NCBI RefSeq assembly: GCF_000411255.1
Contig: NZ_KE150412.1
Span: forward strand, 72,197 to 136,196
Source: Paenibacillus sp. HGH0039
Lineage (GTDB): Bacteria > Bacillota > Bacilli > Paenibacillales > NBRC-103111
Reading direction: 5' to 3'
Length of the DNA stretch: 64,000 bases
The notes beneath the pieces are model-generated. The model was not told the origin of the DNA and did not search any database. It saw nothing but the letters and a program-made list of their open reading frames with translations. Made by a program: the position numbers and the translations under genes. Within the stretch, counting starts at the first letter, position 1. Each line of letters begins with the position of its first letter. This document shows positions 33,199 to 41,204 of this stretch, in pieces.

Positions 33199-34221
33199 CT
33201 ATGATTTCATTGCGTCTTTATATCGCGCTGCGATAGTGTGAAAGACTTCCTTGGGCTCCCAAGGCATGTCGGGGTAAGTCATGCCGCAGGTTTCTGGCAG
33301 CACCCGGACAATCCCGTATGAGGCTCGATCAAAATCACGATCGGGATCTTCATCGTACGGCAAGTTGTGGCTAGCAAAGGTGCACCAGAAGGCCGTGTCG
33401 ACTCCGGATTCTTCGAAAATGTCGACACTGTTGTTAAAATACTGGCTTTGTTCGGACTCGTCACGCTCGTAGCTGCCTTTCAGCCCAACTGCCTGCGCAC
33501 CGTCCCACTCTACGATGAACATTCCACGTGCCCCCAGATCGGTCGCACCCTTGAAGGTTGTGCATCCGAACTCGGAGATCACCAGAGGTTTGTTTGAGCC
33601 GGCCAGCTTCTTGATTGAATCCGCATAAAGATGAGCAACCTCGGCAGAGTTGTAGGCGTCGACAGCGCTGAAGTCGAAAGGTTCCCAGTTCACAGGTTCG
33701 CTGGGCAGGGCAGCGTACGTAACGGGACCCCCGAATCGGGCTCGCACGACGTCTACGCCACGTGTCAAAAAGCCGTTGAGCAGAGCCGGTAATTTGGCGA
33801 ACGCGGACCGGCTAACCGCCTGTTCGGACAATGCCGCGAGGCGCTCCGACAAAGTCTCGCCCGGAAGGAAACCTCGGGTAAAGAGCATGAGTTCGGCACC
33901 CGTCACCATGACCACCTTCGCCCCCGTAAGCCGGAGGCGTTCGGCGCGTTCTGCACAGTCTGCGAGCAAGTCGAGCAGCTCATCTTGGTCCAGATCGTTT
34001 GTGAACGGCGAGAACCATACCTCAAGGCCCGCTGCCGCAGCCGCTTGTGAAGCGATCTCCAGGCGAACGGGCTCGCCGCCCGTTACTCGTACGGCCGTGC
34101 AGTGCAGATCATGCCGTATAATCTCCATCTCCCTCTTCACTCTCGTCGCATCGAAATCGGGGTGTGTGCTGGTTCCCTCACTTAGAAATCCCGTGTCATA
34201 GGTCACTCCACGCATGCGCAT
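33199..34221 (-). CDS. Glycoside-hydrolase-like TIM-barrel protein (often labelled abortive infection protein)
   Basis: A 340-residue soluble protein that reads as a (beta/alpha)8 barrel: VRVTGGEPVRLEIASQAA, EVWFSPFTNDL, then LVISEFGCTTFKG with a Glu at the position of a retaining GH nucleophile, and DTAFWCTFASHNLPYDED. Databases often call such proteins abortive infection proteins, with no experimental basis that I know of. GGAGG is nine bases before the ATG. Codon third positions look richer in G and C than in the neighbouring genes, and the family is frequent in actinobacteria, so transfer is possible. The true substrate is unknown. Confidence 0.72.
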   Translation of the reverse strand: MRMRGVTYDTGFLSEGTSTHPDFDATRVKREMEIIRHDLHCTAVRVTGGEPVRLEIASQAAAAAGLEVWFSPFTNDLDQDELLDLLADCAERAERLRLTGAKVVMVTGAELMLFTRGFLPGETLSERLAALSEQAVSRSAFAKLPALLNGFLTRGVDVVRARFGGPVTYAALPSEPVNWEPFDFSAVDAYNSAEVAHLYADSIKKLAGSNKPLVISEFGCTTFKGATDLGARGMFIVEWDGAQAVGLKGSYERDESEQSQYFNNSVDIFEESGVDTAFWCTFASHNLPYDEDPDRDFDRASYGIVRVLPETCGMTYPDMPWEPKEVFHTIAARYKDAMKS

Positions 34222-34393
34222 AATGGACGACCTCCTTTCGTTTTCATCCTAAGTAGGACGTTTATATATTAGGTAATCAATTATATAGGTAACCTAAGTA
34301 TATGCGTGTGAACGCAGGTAGTCAACCGGGTATTTTCCACATAGGATTAGTTCAGTCAGTAGAATCCATAGAAATGCCGCGGAGGAATGATTC

Positions 34394-34477
34394 ATGAAGA
34401 AGATGGCTTCCGTACTCATGACCGCTACGCGGAATGGTTCCACTGATTGTCTGGTCGCCATGTATTTTAGCCCATAA
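34394..34477 (+). pseudogene. Truncated start of a secreted serine hydrolase paralog
   Basis: GGAGGAATGATTC-ATG opens MKKMASVLMTATRNGSTDCL and stops after 27 codons. The first 12 codons and the ribosome site align with the start of the gene at 45813 (MKKMVSVFITAM), with most differences at third codon positions. The remaining codons do not match. It looks like the 5' stub of a lost paralog. Confidence 0.55.
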
Positions 34478-34602
34478 ATCTTTAATGACATTAATTACCG
34501 ACTCCAGGTACCCTTAAAGTAGGGTTGAAAATTTATGCTTACGGAATTTTATAGGAGTTCTTGTTGGGATCAATCCGATATCCTGTATCGTTAAAACACA
34601 AA

Positions 34603-34623
34603 AAGCCGCGATTACCGCGACTT
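34603..34623 (-). terminator. Imperfect hairpin terminator
   Basis: AAGCCGCG pairs with CGCGACTT apart from one mismatch, and the minus strand continues into five Ts. It lies about 80 bp beyond the GNAT remnant and would end the MFS-pump transcript. Confidence 0.55.
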
Positions 34624-34701
34624 CATTTGCATCTAAAAGAAGCCGATGTGTCGGCATCCTTTCAAAAAATTAACTAAATAGTTTACAAGATCAGCAGAAA
34701 A

Positions 34702-34770
34702 TCAGAGTCGCAATACGATGATTGACTCGTTTTCGCAAATTTCGCCGTTGTCACGGAAACCGAAGCTTTT
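34702..34770 (-). pseudogene. Remnant of a BltD-like GNAT gene (C-terminal 22 codons)
   Basis: The minus strand reads KSFGFRDNGEICENESIIVL plus two residues and TGA. It matches the last residues of the intact GNAT at 31342 (SFGFRDNGEICENEPITVLQ) with high DNA identity. It starts 3 bp after the stop of the MFS pump, so an ancestral pump-acetyltransferase pair has lost its second gene. Confidence 0.85.
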
Positions 34771-34773
34771 ATC

Positions 34774-35976
34774 TTATTGTATCAAGCTGCTGACGGATTG
34801 TTTTTCTTTCCACATCATCGTAATGACAAGACCAATAAACATAATGACTGCAGCAAAGAGATACGGATAGTTGATGTTTACATCAAATAAGATACCGCCT
34901 AACGCGGGCCCGAAGATATTGCCCAGGCTTGTATAGGTTGAGTTCATTCCGGCGATAAATCCTTGTTCTTTTTCGGCAGTTTTTGATAAATAGGTCGTTA
35001 ATGCCGGTCGCAGCAAATCAAATGCGAGAAAGATGAAGCAAGTTATTAGCAAAATGGCTAAATAGCTGGAGACCATCGTAGATGCTACCGCTAATACTAC
35101 GCCAGAAATTAAGCAAATCTGGATAAGTTTCTTTTCACCGAGTTTATCTACCATTTTACCAAACATAAAGACCTGAACTACAACCCCGAAGATTGAGCTG
35201 ATTGTGATAATGGTAGCAATATTTCCCGGAGTGAAACCGAATTTATGATCAGAATACAGACTAAATACAGTTTCATATGCCGATAAACCAAAGGCCAGTA
35301 CAAACACAATAATAAAGGCAATCATGTATAGTGGATGAAGGGATCGTTTGAGATCCATTACAAAGTTGGTATCTTTTTTAAGCTGAGTGATTTCCAAAAG
35401 CTGCTGTTTGGTTAGCGGCTCTTTTAAAATAAACAGGGATGAAATACAGGTGATTAATGCGAAGCCGGCAGCAAAGTAGAATGGGGCGCGCACACCCAGC
35501 TCAGCAATAAAACCTCCGATACCCGGGCCGATAATAAAACCGATACTAATGGCGGCAGATATATAGCCCATCGCTTTTGGCCTTTCCTCTACCGAGGTAA
35601 CATCTGCAACAAAGGCAGTTACAGCCGGCATAATAAATGCACCACTGATGCCTCCTAGAATTCTGGATAGATAAAGAACGGATACATGGGTACCTAAACC
35701 AAAGATCACCTCGGATACACTGAAGAGAAATAAGCCGATTAAGATCATGTTTTTTCTGCCATAACAGTCAATCCATCGTCCTGCCAGGGGAGACATGAGT
35801 AATTGTGCGATCGAAAATGCCGCTATTAGATAACCCATCGTTTGACCTGATAAATGCATCATATTCATAAAGGATGGCATAACAGGGATGATAAGTCCGA
35901 TTCCTAGAAAAACGATGAATATATTACTTAATAGAATGAGTAAGACTGTTTTTTGTTCTTTCAATGGTTTCTTCAT
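34774..35976 (-). CDS. MFS multidrug efflux pump, Blt/Bmr/NorA-like
   Basis: A 400-residue proton-driven antiporter with 12 predicted helices. Motif A is GRWIDCYGRKNMILIG between helices 2 and 3, motif C is AISIGFIIGPGIGGFIAELG in helix 5, as in drug:H+ antiporters of the DHA1 group. A TetR gene lies 24 bp upstream on the same strand, probably its repressor. A GNAT remnant follows, recalling the blt-bltD operon of B. subtilis, in which pump and spermidine acetyltransferase are paired. Confidence 0.92.
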   Translation of the reverse strand: MKKPLKEQKTVLLILLSNIFIVFLGIGLIIPVMPSFMNMMHLSGQTMGYLIAAFSIAQLLMSPLAGRWIDCYGRKNMILIGLFLFSVSEVIFGLGTHVSVLYLSRILGGISGAFIMPAVTAFVADVTSVEERPKAMGYISAAISIGFIIGPGIGGFIAELGVRAPFYFAAGFALITCISSLFILKEPLTKQQLLEITQLKKDTNFVMDLKRSLHPLYMIAFIIVFVLAFGLSAYETVFSLYSDHKFGFTPGNIATIITISSIFGVVVQVFMFGKMVDKLGEKKLIQICLISGVVLAVASTMVSSYLAILLITCFIFLAFDLLRPALTTYLSKTAEKEQGFIAGMNSTYTSLGNIFGPALGGILFDVNINYPYLFAAVIMFIGLVITMMWKEKQSVSSLIQ

Positions 35977-36000
35977 GAAGCAATACCTCTTTCTGTACCA

Positions 36001-36582
36001 TCATAGCTGTGAAATCCCTCTCCAAAATACGGTCCATGAGGCATTTAGTTTATCGTTTAAACGTTTTTCATTATTACCATATGCAAGCTCGAGCATGATC
36101 GAATCCACTATCCCTAAGAAGGCAAGAGTCGGGATGAAGGCTGTATCCTCCGTGATAGCTTTGGCATCGATCCAAGCTTGAAATTTGTTTTCCAATACGG
36201 TTTGAATCTTTTGTTCCGTATCGAAAACTTCTTCATTAATCGCTGTTGCAAGATGGAGAGGTGGAAAAAAAGACATACGCAGCCAAAACTTTAACTGCTC
36301 GCTCTGTTGAAACAAATCAATGACCAATTGCAAATATCCCAATAAATCCGCTTTGGGGTTTTGGGTATCCACCTTACTCAAATAGTCTAGTTTCGAAGAA
36401 ATTTCCGTCTCTTTGGCATCTTGTAAAACTTGTAGAAACAGATCATCTTTCCCTTTGAAATGAGCATAGAGAGACTGTTTTTTCATCCCGACATTCTCGG
36501 CAATTTGAGATAGAGATGCTCCCTCATACCCATGAATTGTGAAAAATTTTAAAGCGATATCTTTAATCTCTTTACTTTTCAA
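36001..36582 (-). CDS. TetR-family regulator of the MFS pump
   Basis: A 193-residue TetR protein. The HTH is in ASLSQIAENVGMKKQSLYAH followed by FKGKDDLF. The longest frame begins at 36678, but GAGGTG lies six bases before a TTG at 36582, and the extra upstream residues would cover a probable operator, so I start it at the TTG. It shares the strand with the pump, 24 bp upstream of it. Confidence 0.88.
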   Translation of the reverse strand: MKSKEIKDIALKFFTIHGYEGASLSQIAENVGMKKQSLYAHFKGKDDLFLQVLQDAKETEISSKLDYLSKVDTQNPKADLLGYLQLVIDLFQQSEQLKFWLRMSFFPPLHLATAINEEVFDTEQKIQTVLENKFQAWIDAKAITEDTAFIPTLAFLGIVDSIMLELAYGNNEKRLNDKLNASWTVFWRGISQL

Positions 36583-36602
36583 TAGTATCACCTCGATAAT
36601 TA

Positions 36603-36614
36603 ACGAACGTTCGT
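36603..36614. promoter_or_regulatory. TetR-type operator
   Basis: ACGAACGTTCGT is a perfect 12-bp palindrome, 20 bp upstream of the TTG start of the TetR gene. It matches the general ACGAAC-GTTCGT style of TetR sites, so autoregulation is likely. Confidence 0.6.
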
Positions 36615-36750
36615 CAGTTATTTTATCAAATATAAATTTTTCATGCAAATGTAAGTTGCTTTTGATACAAAAGGACACATAGAACTCATTCTTTAAGTTC
36701 CTTCTGGCTGACGTTGAAAATTATTTTGCTGCAAATATTTCTACACAAAA

Positions 36751-36773
36751 AAACCTGTCGTGTCGACAGGTTT
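36751..36773 (-). terminator. Terminator of the DUF2975-XRE operon
   Basis: AAACCTGTCG and CGACAGGTTT form a 10-bp stem with a 3-nt loop, followed on the minus strand by seven Ts. It lies 124 bp beyond the XRE stop. Confidence 0.8.
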
Positions 36774-36896
36774 AATACTTATTTGTGCGAGGCCGAGAAC
36801 ATGGAGCGCCTCATTTCTGTTAAGGAAGTCCGGAAGAGCGCTGCCTACCGGCTCCAATCCTACTCCGGGCGGTTATTATACGGTCGAATGTTTATT

Positions 36897-37118
36897 CTAC
36901 CCTTGAGCGTCTTCGTCCATTTTGTATTCTAAAATATCTCCGGGCTGACAATCCAGCGCCTTGCAAATCGCCTCTAAAGTCGATAAGCGAACCGCTTTTG
37001 CCTTCCCGTTCTTCAATATGGATAGGTTAGCCATCGTGATTCCAACCCTCTCCGAAAGTTCCGTTACGCTCATTTTTCTTTTAGCCAACATCACGTCAAT
37101 ATTGATTATAATCGCCAT
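36897..37118 (-). CDS. Small XRE-family regulator (YozG-like)
   Basis: A 73-residue Cro/CI-type HTH protein with little more than the DNA-binding domain: MLAKRKMSVTELSERVGITM and NLSILKNGKAKAVRLSTLEA, ending in an acidic tail. GAGGTG is six bases before the ATG at 37118, and the GTG at 37127 lies inside that ribosome site. It follows the DUF2975 gene by 10 bp. Such pairs are widespread in Firmicutes. Confidence 0.9.
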   Translation of the reverse strand: MAIIINIDVMLAKRKMSVTELSERVGITMANLSILKNGKAKAVRLSTLEAICKALDCQPGDILEYKMDEDAQG

Positions 37119-37128
37119 GTTATTCACC

Positions 37129-37611
37129 TCAGACCGTCAAATCGTTTTCTGATTTTATATCGATTGCCTCTTTTAAAAGCTTTTGGAGAACCGCAGCGAA
37201 AACGGCGACCACCATGGAAGCGAATATCAGGACCATTCCGATAACAATGAAACCCGGAGCGTCGTCTTTCTCCGCCATAAGATAGAAAAGCGGCATGCCT
37301 GCGACATACAAACCCCCGAAAATGAGGGCACACGTTTTTATAATTTTCAATGCCTGTACGGATAACTCCGAGAAAGCTTTGTTCTTGTCAATGTAGCTTA
37401 AAAGTTTGAAAGCCTGATACAGGGCAAAGTAAAAGGGTAGCGCCGTTGCATACAAGTCAATCCATAGGAGATATTTCAAGTAACTATGTTCCGGATATAA
37501 TTCCGCTGCAAAATTTGCAATTCCGGGCACCAAAAAAATACACATAGCAAGAACCGGGACTCCGATAAGAATAAGAGCTATTTTTAAAAAGAGTGTTGTT
37601 CCTCGTTCCAT
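37129..37611 (-). CDS. DUF2975 membrane protein (YoaS-like)
   Basis: A 160-residue protein with four predicted membrane helices: FLKIALILIGVPVLAMCIFL, then LWIDLYATALPFYFALYQAF, a third from CALIFGGLYVAGMPLFYLMA and a fourth near VIGMVLIFASMVVAVFAAV. GAGGTG lies just before the ATG at 37611; the GTG at 37623 is part of it. It is paired with the XRE regulator, a standard DUF2975-HTH two-gene unit of unknown role, perhaps a membrane-sensed switch. Confidence 0.88.
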   Translation of the reverse strand: MERGTTLFLKIALILIGVPVLAMCIFLVPGIANFAAELYPEHSYLKYLLWIDLYATALPFYFALYQAFKLLSYIDKNKAFSELSVQALKIIKTCALIFGGLYVAGMPLFYLMAEKDDAPGFIVIGMVLIFASMVVAVFAAVLQKLLKEAIDIKSENDLTV

Positions 37612-37919
37612 AATGCACCTCACTTAAAGTTATTGTCATTCTGAATTTAACATTAAATTTATCGCAATTCAATATATTTTGATTGATTTAAAATATTTCT
37701 TGATTGTTTTGTATACTCTTCTTAATTTTACGCAAAAATAAAAAGCATTTCTCTTGGCAAAGAAATGCTTTATAACGATGCACTATTCGATTTATGACCG
37801 GATCAGCCTACACCGGCTCTGGATCGCAATGGCAATCCCATTAAAAGCGGCCATTAATTTTGCTCAGCAATTCCAAAATTCGCTAGACCGCCATCAATAT
37901 TGGAGTGGACGCTTCCTGA
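37612..37919. other. Intergenic region
   Basis: An AT-rich stretch upstream of the DUF2975 gene and the terminator of the 473-residue gene are seen. The remaining 150 bp beside the stop codon of that gene shows nothing that I can name. Confidence 0.55.
37742..37771 (-). terminator. Terminator of the ArsR-473-residue gene unit
   Basis: AAAGCATTTCT and AGAAATGCTTT form an 11-bp stem, followed on the minus strand by five Ts. It lies about 150 bp after the stop at 37920. Confidence 0.7.
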
Positions 37920-39341
37920 TTAGCCGATCAGAAATTTCGCACCAAATCCTTTACCCGAACGATGAGCGTTCTGAAGCTCTTGCTCACAGACACTCCCAAG
38001 AAAAACAACGTTCTCCGGATATAGCTTACCTAATAGCGCCCATAGCACAAGTGGGTTGCCATCGGCTGAAATAAAATGTATACCTGACTCGTTTGTTACC
38101 AGACCGTGCAGGTTCAGGATGTCACAGACATCGTGAGTGCTGATCTCAGTTGGTGTCTCTGTACGCTCTGTAGTAGACCCGGATTGCTCCACCGGGTGAT
38201 ACATAAACCTGTGGCCTCTAAAGGCCTGGCCGAGATCCACTGTATACTCAACAGAGTGGATAGCCAACTTGTAATGTAGCACGACCCGCTCTTTGTCGCC
38301 CGATGGAACAATCCGAGCTTCGACTATATTCTTCAACCCCTGATCAGGTAGCTGCAATCCAGTGCTCTTGATGCCACCGGCTGTCTGACTGCGTGGTGCG
38401 GCAAAATAATCACTGTATTCATAGTCAAAAGCTATGGATGCGGGCTTATTGTCATTACCAGCCATGACTGGTAGTACAGGGTACCAGCGAAGTAAATAAC
38501 GGGAAGCGGTCAACTGCCCAGAACTGAGACTTGCCGGAAGTATGGTGCCGAGCTGGTATTGAAAGCCGTATCCTACCGTGGATAGCTCCGGACTTAGCAC
38601 GTTTTGGGCAAATTGTACGATCGTCTTATGAGACATCTTTTTGCTTAGAAGCTTGTAGAAAAACTCCTCCCGGCCTCGCTCGACAAATCTCAGGCCTTTG
38701 CCCCGACTGCTGTCATCCGGTATTTCGATCGGCACTTCTTCCCAATTCTCGAAAGGCAGGAGCGCGTCCCTTAACAGGATGAGTTGGTGCAGGTATTCAT
38801 TGAACATCTGCATGACATCAGGACCGCCCGCAGGGCCCATTAACATACTAGCAACCTGTTGTGTCCATAGATGGTTATCGCAGCGGCTTCTGAAATGCAA
38901 CTGATCAAGGGTGGAGTTTCCATTGGCTTTGGATGCCCATTTTTCGGAGTTGAACTCACGCGCCCAGCGAGATATTTCTTCTCCGATACGTTGTGCCTGC
39001 CGGGTCAACTCGATTCCAGGCTCAGTCTCAAGAGCCAGCTGTTCGAGCGGCAAATCCGACTCTCTCCCGGAAATCGCCAGATTAGCCTGGAGATTATACA
39101 GCAACGCCTCCGCGTCAGCCGCCGTTCCAAGCTGAACAAGTACGGCCTCCAATAATGTGTCCAATTCTCTTACGATATCTTTGGCGCGGTATACGCCTGC
39201 TGAAAGATTCCAATCCACGGCTCCATTATCAAGCTGCACGAGGGTACTGACAGGCGACTGGACAACCAGGGATTCAATATTCAGCTCATTTCCTAAAACA
39301 ATACTTTTGTTTCCTATAATCAGACGATTGTTATGATTCAA
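37920..39341 (-). CDS. Unknown 473-residue protein paired with an ArsR regulator
   Basis: I do not recognise this protein. The preferred start is a TTG at 39341, nine bases after AAAGGAG. There is no signal peptide or membrane helix. The first half is helical (LDTLLEAVLVQLGTAADAEA, IGEEISRWAREFNSEKWASK) and the second half has beta-like segments (VVLHYKLAIHSVEYTVDLGQ). The N-terminal 30 residues resemble a short beta motif. It lies 74 bp downstream of the ArsR gene on the same strand, so expression is probably controlled by that protein. No catalytic motif is visible. Confidence 0.75.
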   Translation of the reverse strand: MNHNNRLIIGNKSIVLGNELNIESLVVQSPVSTLVQLDNGAVDWNLSAGVYRAKDIVRELDTLLEAVLVQLGTAADAEALLYNLQANLAISGRESDLPLEQLALETEPGIELTRQAQRIGEEISRWAREFNSEKWASKANGNSTLDQLHFRSRCDNHLWTQQVASMLMGPAGGPDVMQMFNEYLHQLILLRDALLPFENWEEVPIEIPDDSSRGKGLRFVERGREEFFYKLLSKKMSHKTIVQFAQNVLSPELSTVGYGFQYQLGTILPASLSSGQLTASRYLLRWYPVLPVMAGNDNKPASIAFDYEYSDYFAAPRSQTAGGIKSTGLQLPDQGLKNIVEARIVPSGDKERVVLHYKLAIHSVEYTVDLGQAFRGHRFMYHPVEQSGSTTERTETPTEISTHDVCDILNLHGLVTNESGIHFISADGNPLVLWALLGKLYPENVVFLGSVCEQELQNAHRSGKGFGAKFLIG

Positions 39342-39415
39342 TCTCAGCATCTCCTTTCAGGCAAGTGCTTCATTAATTTAATACATTTACATCTATCGAA
39401 ATATAAAACAAAAAA

Positions 39416-39700
39416 TTAATCCAGATCTCCCCCCAGCACAACATGACGCTTTAATGTATCTTGATTGATTTGATAAAAATGATAGGTCCCTTCCTTACGC
39501 GACAGCCTTAATACCCCGCAGTCGACGAGCTGTTTCAGATGATGCGAAAGAGTGGAGCCTTTAAAATGCAGATGATCTCCAATCTCGGTACAGCTTAATT
39601 CTTTATGCTTGTTTAAAAGCTTTACAATATTTAACCGGGTTGGTTCCCCCAGTGCTTTGAATATTTTTACCGCTTCATGATGTGATTGCACATTATTCAT
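39416..39700 (-). CDS. ArsR/SmtB-family HTH regulator
   Basis: A 94-residue winged-HTH protein: FKALGEPTRLNIVKLLNKHK and CTEIGDHLHFKGSTLSHHLK followed by LVDCGVLRLSRKEGTYHFYQ. The typical CVC metal-binding box is reduced to a single Cys, so metal sensing is not certain. The stop is 75 bp upstream of the start of the 473-residue gene. TATTTCTATATTTACCGATA just upstream of the ATG may be its control site. Confidence 0.9.
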   Translation of the reverse strand: MNNVQSHHEAVKIFKALGEPTRLNIVKLLNKHKELSCTEIGDHLHFKGSTLSHHLKQLVDCGVLRLSRKEGTYHFYQINQDTLKRHVVLGGDLD

Positions 39701-39843
39701 GGGTTGCCATCCTCGTCTTATTCGATATTTCTATATTTACCGATATATTAAAGGATTGAAGTTTCCTTTGTCAACATTTCCTTTAAGTGTAGTCTGCAAC
39801 TGGACCGGCATACCTTTGTCATCCGAAAGCATGTATCTTTTCG

Positions 39844-40593
39844 TTACAATGTCATGGCGTGTCCGTACCTAGCGAGGAACGCTTCCTTCGCTTTGTAATC
39901 CTTCATCACGCTTCCGACGCGCCGCCAGAAGGATCGATCATGATTCATATGCAAGAGATGACAAAGCTCGTGTATGACCACGTAATCAATAACGTCAACG
40001 GGCGCCATTGCCAGACGGTAATTGAAGGTAAGATGCTTAGCCGAGTTACAGCTCCCCCACTTCGTTCGGGACTCCTCGATGATGAAGGATTTGGGCGTGA
40101 CTTTCAGCTGCTTCTGATAGATTTTTATGCGCTCCCCGATCACCTTCTTACAGCTCGCGAAGTAAAACTTCTTCAGATCATCTTGAAGCTCTTGTTCCGT
40201 ACGTCCGTTTGTCTCGATTAACTCATGAAGCGGATAATATCGGCCCAGATGAAGGAACTTGCCTTCCTCTTCGTATTCCCTGAACTTCCGAGGCGCGCGA
40301 GCAGCCTCAATCGCTTGCAATTGCTTCAGAATTTTATTCCCATGCTGCCTTACCGCGTTCATCACCACATCATCAGCCGTATGATTCGGCGCCTTCACCG
40401 TGACGAGACCCGAAGGATCGATTTGGAGCGAGAGCTTTTTGCGCGGACCGTATTCCACGTGAACTTCTATTTGTTGTTGGCCGAGTACGATTTTCATCAT
40501 CAACATCATTTCTGTTCGTTTTATTGGGAGCAACCCTACGTAAGCAGCGGTCACCGAATCTTGTTTAACCCCGGACAGCTTCGGAATCCGCAT
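39844..40593 (-). CDS. YgjP-like M48-type zinc metallopeptidase
   Basis: About 249 residues. VEYGPRKKLSLQIDPSGLVT starts the YgjP-type (DUF45) domain, and DVIDYVVIHELCHLLHMNHD carries the H-E-x-x-H zinc motif with the third His nearby, followed by SFWRRVGSVMKDYKAKEAFL. The start is the ATG at 40593, nine bases after GAGAGGAG. This is a single gene with no obvious partners. The substrate is unknown, although the family has been linked to WSS1-like proteases. Confidence 0.87.
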   Translation of the reverse strand: MRIPKLSGVKQDSVTAAYVGLLPIKRTEMMLMMKIVLGQQQIEVHVEYGPRKKLSLQIDPSGLVTVKAPNHTADDVVMNAVRQHGNKILKQLQAIEAARAPRKFREYEEEGKFLHLGRYYPLHELIETNGRTEQELQDDLKKFYFASCKKVIGERIKIYQKQLKVTPKSFIIEESRTKWGSCNSAKHLTFNYRLAMAPVDVIDYVVIHELCHLLHMNHDRSFWRRVGSVMKDYKAKEAFLARYGHAMTL

Positions 40594-40931
40594 GCTGGGG
40601 ATACTCCTCTCCAAATGGTATCTCAGATTTTAGTTTATGGCTACCCTTTTAATGATCGATCACACGGTGATTTAAACTTTATGCAGCTATGCTTCACTTT
40701 GTTCTTCTGAAAATCGCATTGGGCATCCGAATCCTAGCGGAAGGACTGGAATACGCACGTTATTCATACAGCTCACCCACGCTGTTTTTCGGTTATGAGT
40801 ATACCGGGTAAGCGTATTTAAAATAAAACAGCCCGGTCATAATTGACCGAACTGTTCTCGTAAAGGTTATTTCCTGAACGTTTGTTCTTGCCGGATTTAC
40901 ATGTTACGAGCGATCTGCGGGGATAAAGACA
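40594..40931. other. Intergenic region
   Basis: Apart from the hairpin at 40827-40856 I see nothing. The first 200 bp is the upstream region of the metallopeptidase gene. Confidence 0.5.
40827..40856 (-). terminator. Hairpin terminator of the small secreted protein gene
   Basis: AACAG-CCCGGTCA pairs with TGACCG-AA-CTGTT, with a 4-nt loop and a partial mismatch. On the minus strand it runs into TTTTATTTT, a T-rich tail. It lies 76 bp after the stop of the gene at 40932. Confidence 0.65.
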
Positions 40932-41204
40932 TCAGCCGCAAACATGTGCCTGATAATGAGCCGTATACACAACGTATCCGCCATCATTCGAAACATGCTC
41001 GGAAGTAATTCCCTTAATGTACCATGTAGTCCCGTTCTCCGTGAAATGATCCGAAAAAATTCCTGTCCGATTTTTTAGATATCTGTCCTGGATCGTATCG
41101 TTACAAGTAGTAGGAGTTGAAGTGTCTACTGCGGCAAAAGCCGGTGCAGCGGAGAGCAACAGAGATAACGAAAGTGCCGAGTTGATTAAAATTTTCTTCA
41201 TCAT
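40932..41204 (-). CDS. Small secreted protein, unknown
   Basis: 90 residues with a clear Sec signal peptide (KKILINSALSLSLLLSAAPA, cleavage after AFA). The mature part of about 65 residues has two Cys (TTCNDTIQ and HVCG at the end) that could form a disulfide and an FTENGTTWYIKGITSEH strand-like core. A ribosome site (AAAGGATG) precedes the ATG. I know of no family. The isolated position and small size suggest a secreted effector or cell-surface factor, which is a guess. Confidence 0.7.
   Translation of the reverse strand: MMKKILINSALSLSLLLSAAPAFAAVDTSTPTTCNDTIQDRYLKNRTGIFSDHFTENGTTWYIKGITSEHVSNDGGYVVYTAHYQAHVCG

Larger units (their letters stand above)
34222..34773. other. Intergenic region with gene remnants
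   Basis: This 552-bp gap contains a truncated leader-like ORF (34394-34477), an imperfect hairpin terminator (34603-34623) and a GNAT C-terminal remnant (34702-34770). No intact gene is seen. Confidence 0.7.
36583..36896. other. Intergenic region upstream of the TetR gene
   Basis: It contains the ACGAACGTTCGT palindrome, a 15-bp repeat shared with 32477-32491 and the terminator of the XRE operon (36751-36773). No gene is supported. Confidence 0.6.

Noticed and set aside
33199-34221. Phage-defence system suggested by the common name of this family
   Set aside because: No toxin, nuclease, reverse transcriptase or other defence partner is adjacent. The name alone is not evidence.
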